From: Pseudomonadota bacterium | GTDB taxonomy: Bacteria > Desulfobacterota > Anaeroferrophillalia > Anaeroferrophillales > Tharpellaceae | Length of the DNA stretch: 8,597 bases | Direction of reading: 5' to 3' | Assembly: GCA_030641485.1 (NCBI GenBank) | Contig: DAOWHJ010000008.1 | Coordinates: 1 to 8,597, forward strand | Shown: positions 5,097-8,597 of the stretch, one piece after another | How the letters are laid out: each line of letters starts with the position of its first letter | Numbering within the stretch: the stretch's first letter is position 1 | Notes under the pieces: model-generated | Told to the model about the DNA's origin: nothing | What the model saw: only the letters and a program-made list of their open reading frames with translations | Database searches by the model: none | Made by a program: the position numbers and the translations under genes

Positions 5097-5146
5097 ACGT
5101 AAGGGATAGGGTCGAAGAGACCTTATCCCTTACGTTGTTTTTTGTT
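5097..5146 (+). terminator. Strong intrinsic terminator/attenuator between rplL and rpoB
   Basis: Positions 5097-5113 pair with 5119-5135 in a 17-bp stem with one G-U pair (G5109-T5123), closed by the five-base loop GAAGA. A T-rich tail with six consecutive Ts (TGTTTTTTGTT) follows at once. It begins 45 bases after the rplL stop. In E. coli the same interval holds a partial terminator that lets only a fraction of transcripts into rpoBC, plus an RNase III site. This hairpin looks capable of efficient termination, so either readthrough is regulated or rpoB has a further promoter. Confidence 0.9.
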
Positions 5147-5285
5147 CTCTACACTTTATTTTGATTTAGAATCAGTTGCTAATTTTGCCTCTGACTAGTC
5201 TTTAGTGTAGGGTAGTAAACCTCCCTGCCCCCCTTAAGCAAATAGTTTCAATACTCTAACTTTGAAGAAATGAGGTTAAAGTTCT
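5147..5285 (+). promoter_or_regulatory. rpoB leader with a possible anti-Shine-Dalgarno pairing
   Basis: This spacer has no coding content. Its C-rich segment (5220-5234, containing CCTCCC and a run of six Cs) stands out from the surrounding DNA. AACCTC (5218-5223) is the exact complement of GAGGTT (5272-5277), which includes the rpoB ribosome site. A weak promoter-like pair, TTGCCT (5185-5190) and TAGGGT (5208-5213) with a 17-base spacer, is the best I see. A small TTCAA/TTGAA hairpin lies near 5248-5267. Confidence 0.35.
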
Positions 5286-8200
5286 ATGGTAGCCTGCAAT
5301 AGCCGTAACCTACCTCGTCTGCGTTGTAATTTTGCGTCCATTAAAGAGGTCGTAAAAGTACCTTTTCTCCTAGACCTGCAGCTCGATTCATATAAACGTT
5401 TTCTCCAGGATGAAACCCCTCCGGACGAGAGAGATGACATTGGTATTCACGGTGTCTTTAAAAGTGTTTTCCCGATTAAGGACTTTTATGGCACATCGTC
5501 TATTGAATATGTGAGCTACAACCTGGGCACGCCGCGCTATACAGACCGCGAATGCATGCTCAAAGGGGTTACCTATTCGGTGCCAATTCGGGTTCGAATC
5601 CGGCTGATAATCTGGGATATCGAGGAAGGAAGTGAGCAACGCTCAATCCGTGATATCAAAGAACAGGAGGTCTATTTCGGCGAGATTCCATTGATGAGTG
5701 AGCGAGGAACCTTTATCATCAATGGCACAGAAAGGGTTGTCGTCAGTCAGTTACATCGATCACCCGGTGTCTTTTTCTCTCAGGAGAAGGCTAAGAGTTC
5801 TGTCAGTGGCCTGTCGCTTTTTAGCGCCCGGGTAATTCCCTATCGCGGTTCTTGGATTGATTTTGAATTTGATAATAAAGATCTTATTCATGTCCGCATT
5901 GATCGTCGACGTAAATTGCCGGCTACAGTTCTCTTGCGAGCCCTAGGCTACTCAACTGAAGAGCTGCTGAATCTTTTTTATGACAGTGTTATCGTTAATC
6001 GTCTTGAAGATGGCAGTTTTAGTCGTCAGATTAACTATGCTAATAGCGATTTAGTTGCGAATTTTAAGGCACGTGAGGATATCCTAGATCCTCAGACCGG
6101 CGATGTCCTGTTGGCGAAGGGTCGGAAAATAAGTAAGGCTGCTTTGCGCAGAATGAAAGCTGCAGAACTTGAAATCCTGCCGATGATGGATGATGAGCTG
6201 GTCAATTCGTATGTGTCTCACGATGTGGTAGATCCGCAGACTGGTGAGGTTTTGCTTGAGTGTAATGAAGAGATTACACCAGACAAGCTTGAAGAACTTC
6301 AGCAGAGTGGAATTGAGCAGTTTGAGATCCTTTTTATCGACAATATTAATGTCGGCTCCTATTTAAGAGATACGCTTCTGGTCGATAAGATTGTTTTAAG
6401 TGATGAGGAGCGTGAACTTGTTGCCCAAGGGGTGAAGAGTGATAAAGAGATTGAGGTTGAGAAGGCTAAAATAGAGATCTATCGTCGTCTCCGTCCCGGG
6501 GAACCACCGACAATTGAAATTGCCGACTCGCTATTTAAGAATCTGTTTTTTAATCCGGAGCGCTACGACCTCTCTCGGGTTGGCCGCTTGAAGATTAACC
6601 ATAAGCTCGGAACTGAGCAGGATCTTGATTGTAAAACCTTAACTGAAGAGGATATACTTGAAATTGTTCGTTATTTGATTGCATTAAGGTCAGATAAAGG
6701 CGTTATTGATGATATCGATAATCTTGGTAATCGACGAGTTCGAACCGTTGGCGAATTGATTGAAAACCAGTACCGTATTGGCTTGGTGCGGATGGAAAAA
6801 TCCATCCGAGAGCGTATGAGTCTCCAGGAAATCGATACGGCAATGCCGCATGATCTCATTAACTCTAAGCCGGTTAGTGCTGCAATTAAAGAGTTTTTTG
6901 GTTCCAGCCAGCTTTCACAGTTTATGGATCAGACGAACCCGCTTTCGGAGATCACTCACAAGCGTCGTTTGAGTGCCTTGGGACCGGGCGGTTTAACCCG
7001 TGAACGTGCTGGATTTGAGGTTCGTGATGTTCACTTGACTCATTATGGACGACTCTGCCCGATTGAGACCCCTGAAGGTCCAAATATTGGCCTGATTGCA
7101 TCCCTTGCATGTTACGCCAAGGTCAATGAGTTTGGTTTTATCGAAACCCCATATCGAGTGGTCAAAGATGGCGTTGTAAGTGATGAGATAGTGCACCTTT
7201 ACGCTATGAGTGAGGATGACAAAATTATTGCTCAGGCTAGTGCTCCGCTCAAACCTGATGGTAGTTTTGTTAATGAGCTAGTGGCCTGTCGTAAAGCGGG
7301 TGAATATAGTATCGAGGGTCGAGATAATATCGACTTCATGGATGTTTCGCCGCGCCAGCTCGTGAGTGTTGCGGCCTCATTGATTCCCTTTCTTGAGCAT
7401 GATGATGCTAACCGGGCTCTCATGGGCTCAAATATGCAACGTCAGGCGGTGCCGTTGCTCCGGGCTGAGGCGCCAATGGTGGGTACCGGGATGGAGGCGC
7501 GAGTCGCGCTTGATTCCGGTATTGCTGTGGTCGCCAAAAAGAGCGGTTTTGTTGAATATGTAGATTCGGGTAAGGTGATTGTTCGACATGAGCCGGAAAA
7601 CAGTGAGGATGAGTTTAGTCTCGACATTTATCCTCTAGCTAAGTTTATGCGCTCCAATCAGAATACCTGCTGTAACCATATCCCTTTGGTTAAAAGTGGC
7701 ACTTGGGTAGAGTCGGGTGAAATTCTGGCTGATGGTCCGTCCATGGATCATGGCGAGTTGGCTTTGGGCCAGAATGTCAAAGTTGCTTTTATGCCTTGGG
7801 GCGGTTACAACTTTGAAGATTCAATCCTGATCAATGAGCGAATTGTTAAGGAAGATAGATTTACTTCAATCCATATTGAAGTTTGTGAGGTCGTGGCCCG
7901 AGATACCAAATTAGGGCCGGAAGAGATTACCCGTGATATCCCAAATGTTGGTGATGAAGGGTTATCTCACCTAGACCAAGATGGGATTGTGCATATCGGA
8001 GCGCATGTTAGCCCCGGTGATATCTTGGTTGGTAAAATTACCCCCAAAGGCGAGACCCAGCTCTCCCCTGAAGAGAAGCTTTTACGGGCTATATTTGGCG
8101 AGAAGGCGGGTGAGGTGCGTGATACCTCATTGCGAGTCTCTCCTGGAGTTCGGGGAGTGGTTATCAATACCAAAACTTTTGCCCGCAAAGGTTATGGCGG

Positions 8201-8597
8201 TGAAGGTGGGGCTGAGGAGCGGGAACGCGACATCAAACTGGTCAAGCGCGAAGCCGATGCTGAAATCTACGCAATACGGCGTAGTGTCACGGCCCGGATG
8301 CGAGACTTGCTGGCAGGCCAAACCCTTGAGACCGATCTCAAGAGCGGCAAGGGTAAGGTAGTTTTAACTTCTGGAAGCAAACTTGCCAGTGATGATACCG
8401 AAAAAGTTACTTTGAAGATGTGTGTTAATCTGGTGTTGCGCGATGCGATCGAGATTGAGGAACAGGTCGCCCGTTTGGTTGCATATATGGACAGAGAATT
8501 GGAGCGTATTGAAGCTTCCCTTGATGAAAAAATTGAGACCTTAAGGCGTGGTGATGATCTTCAGCCAGGGGTTAACCAGATGGTGAAGATCTATATC
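5286..8597 (+). CDS. rpoB: DNA-directed RNA polymerase beta subunit, 3' end beyond the window
   Basis: RpoB forms one pincer of RNA polymerase and much of the active centre. The reading frame is open for 1104 codons and leaves the window in frame, so about the last fifth of a roughly 1340-1380 residue protein is missing. Landmarks are NGTERVVVSQLHRSPGVFF from 146, the rifampicin region at 537-570 (FFGSSQLSQFMDQ onward), CPIETPEGPNIGLI at 591-604, DDANRALMGSNMQRQ at 706-720, and the NTP-contact pair E844/D845 in GGYNFEDS. Residues equivalent to E. coli Q513, D516, H526, R529 and S531 (here Q545, D548, H558, R561, S563) have the sensitive form. The ATG has GAGG nine to ten bases upstream and an in-frame stop at 5277. 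Oddities are Leu584 where Pro or Tyr is usual, and about 19 extra charged residues before EIYRRLRPG. Confidence 0.98.
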   Translation, partial: MVACNSRNLPRLRCNFASIKEVVKVPFLLDLQLDSYKRFLQDETPPDERDDIGIHGVFKSVFPIKDFYGTSSIEYVSYNLGTPRYTDRECMLKGVTYSVPIRVRIRLIIWDIEEGSEQRSIRDIKEQEVYFGEIPLMSERGTFIINGTERVVVSQLHRSPGVFFSQEKAKSSVSGLSLFSARVIPYRGSWIDFEFDNKDLIHVRIDRRRKLPATVLLRALGYSTEELLNLFYDSVIVNRLEDGSFSRQINYANSDLVANFKAREDILDPQTGDVLLAKGRKISKAALRRMKAAELEILPMMDDELVNSYVSHDVVDPQTGEVLLECNEEITPDKLEELQQSGIEQFEILFIDNINVGSYLRDTLLVDKIVLSDEERELVAQGVKSDKEIEVEKAKIEIYRRLRPGEPPTIEIADSLFKNLFFNPERYDLSRVGRLKINHKLGTEQDLDCKTLTEEDILEIVRYLIALRSDKGVIDDIDNLGNRRVRTVGELIENQYRIGLVRMEKSIRERMSLQEIDTAMPHDLINSKPVSAAIKEFFGSSQLSQFMDQTNPLSEITHKRRLSALGPGGLTRERAGFEVRDVHLTHYGRLCPIETPEGPNIGLIASLACYAKVNEFGFIETPYRVVKDGVVSDEIVHLYAMSEDDKIIAQASAPLKPDGSFVNELVACRKAGEYSIEGRDNIDFMDVSPRQLVSVAASLIPFLEHDDANRALMGSNMQRQAVPLLRAEAPMVGTGMEARVALDSGIAVVAKKSGFVEYVDSGKVIVRHEPENSEDEFSLDIYPLAKFMRSNQNTCCNHIPLVKSGTWVESGEILADGPSMDHGELALGQNVKVAFMPWGGYNFEDSILINERIVKEDRFTSIHIEVCEVVARDTKLGPEEITRDIPNVGDEGLSHLDQDGIVHIGAHVSPGDILVGKITPKGETQLSPEEKLLRAIFGEKAGEVRDTSLRVSPGVRGVVINTKTFARKGYGGEGGAEERERDIKLVKREADAEIYAIRRSVTARMRDLLAGQTLETDLKSGKGKVVLTSGSKLASDDTEKVTLKMCVNLVLRDAIEIEEQVARLVAYMDRELERIEASLDEKIETLRRGDDLQPGVNQMVKIYI

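Noticed and set aside
7967..8361. Open frames on both strands within the last part of rpoB
   Set aside because: They overlap the intact, conserved rpoB frame (GEKAGEVRDTSLRV and onward), lack ribosome sites and have no recognisable domain.
1..8597. CRISPR array, transposase or phage genes, toxin-antitoxin or other new system inside the window
   Set aside because: I saw no spaced direct repeats, terminal inverted repeats or accessory coding regions. Apart from the left edge, the DNA is accounted for by the housekeeping cluster and its short spacers.

Overview
This window is a bacterial translation/transcription core cluster, all on the + strand: 3' half of tRNA-Thr, tuf, rpmG, tRNA-Trp, secE, nusG, rplK, rplA, rplJ, rplL and the first 1104 codons of rpoB, which runs off the right edge. 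The gene order, the C-type EF-Tu and the wording of RpoB (Geobacter-like stretches such as FFGSSQLSQFMDQTNPLSE) suggest a deltaproteobacterium in the broad sense, perhaps Desulfuromonadales or a related Desulfobacterota lineage. That placement comes from remembered family sequences, not a search, so it is moderate confidence only.

Layout. Positions 1-53 resemble no part of a tRNA or of the cluster. Positions 54-104 are only the anticodon arm, variable loop, T arm and acceptor 3' strand of a tRNA-Thr(UGU) with encoded CCA. The 5' half is absent and the T arm is damaged. This is the pattern expected where an integrative element has used tRNA-Thr as its attachment site, leaving the displaced chromosomal 3' half beside tuf. 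Then come a structured leader and tuf (208-1404), closed by a strong intrinsic terminator (1435-1490). The next block is rpmG (1540-1689), tRNA-Trp (1731-1807), secE (1865-2071, TTG start) and nusG (2127-2669). The ribosomal stalk/L1 block follows: rplK (2742-3167), rplA (3185-3874), an L10-type autoregulatory leader (about 3921-4062), rplJ (4063-4587, GTG start) and rplL (4675-5052). A 17-bp hairpin with a U-run (5097-5146) separates rplL from rpoB (5286 to the end).

How the parts work together. EF-Tu delivers aminoacyl-tRNA to the ribosome, where L10 and the L12 stalk recruit it to the L11 region. L1 forms the opposite stalk and L33 is a small 50S protein. SecE is part of the Sec translocon. 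NusG binds RNA polymerase, whose beta subunit is the last gene. The most informative regulatory parts are the L10 leader, whose predicted stems connect the L10-binding motif to the rplJ Shine-Dalgarno, and the rplL-rpoB terminator/attenuator, which would set the ratio of stalk proteins to RNA polymerase.

Most of the window is conventional housekeeping DNA. The part most worth following up is the left edge, where the tRNA-Thr scar suggests that an unseen mobile element lies just outside the window.
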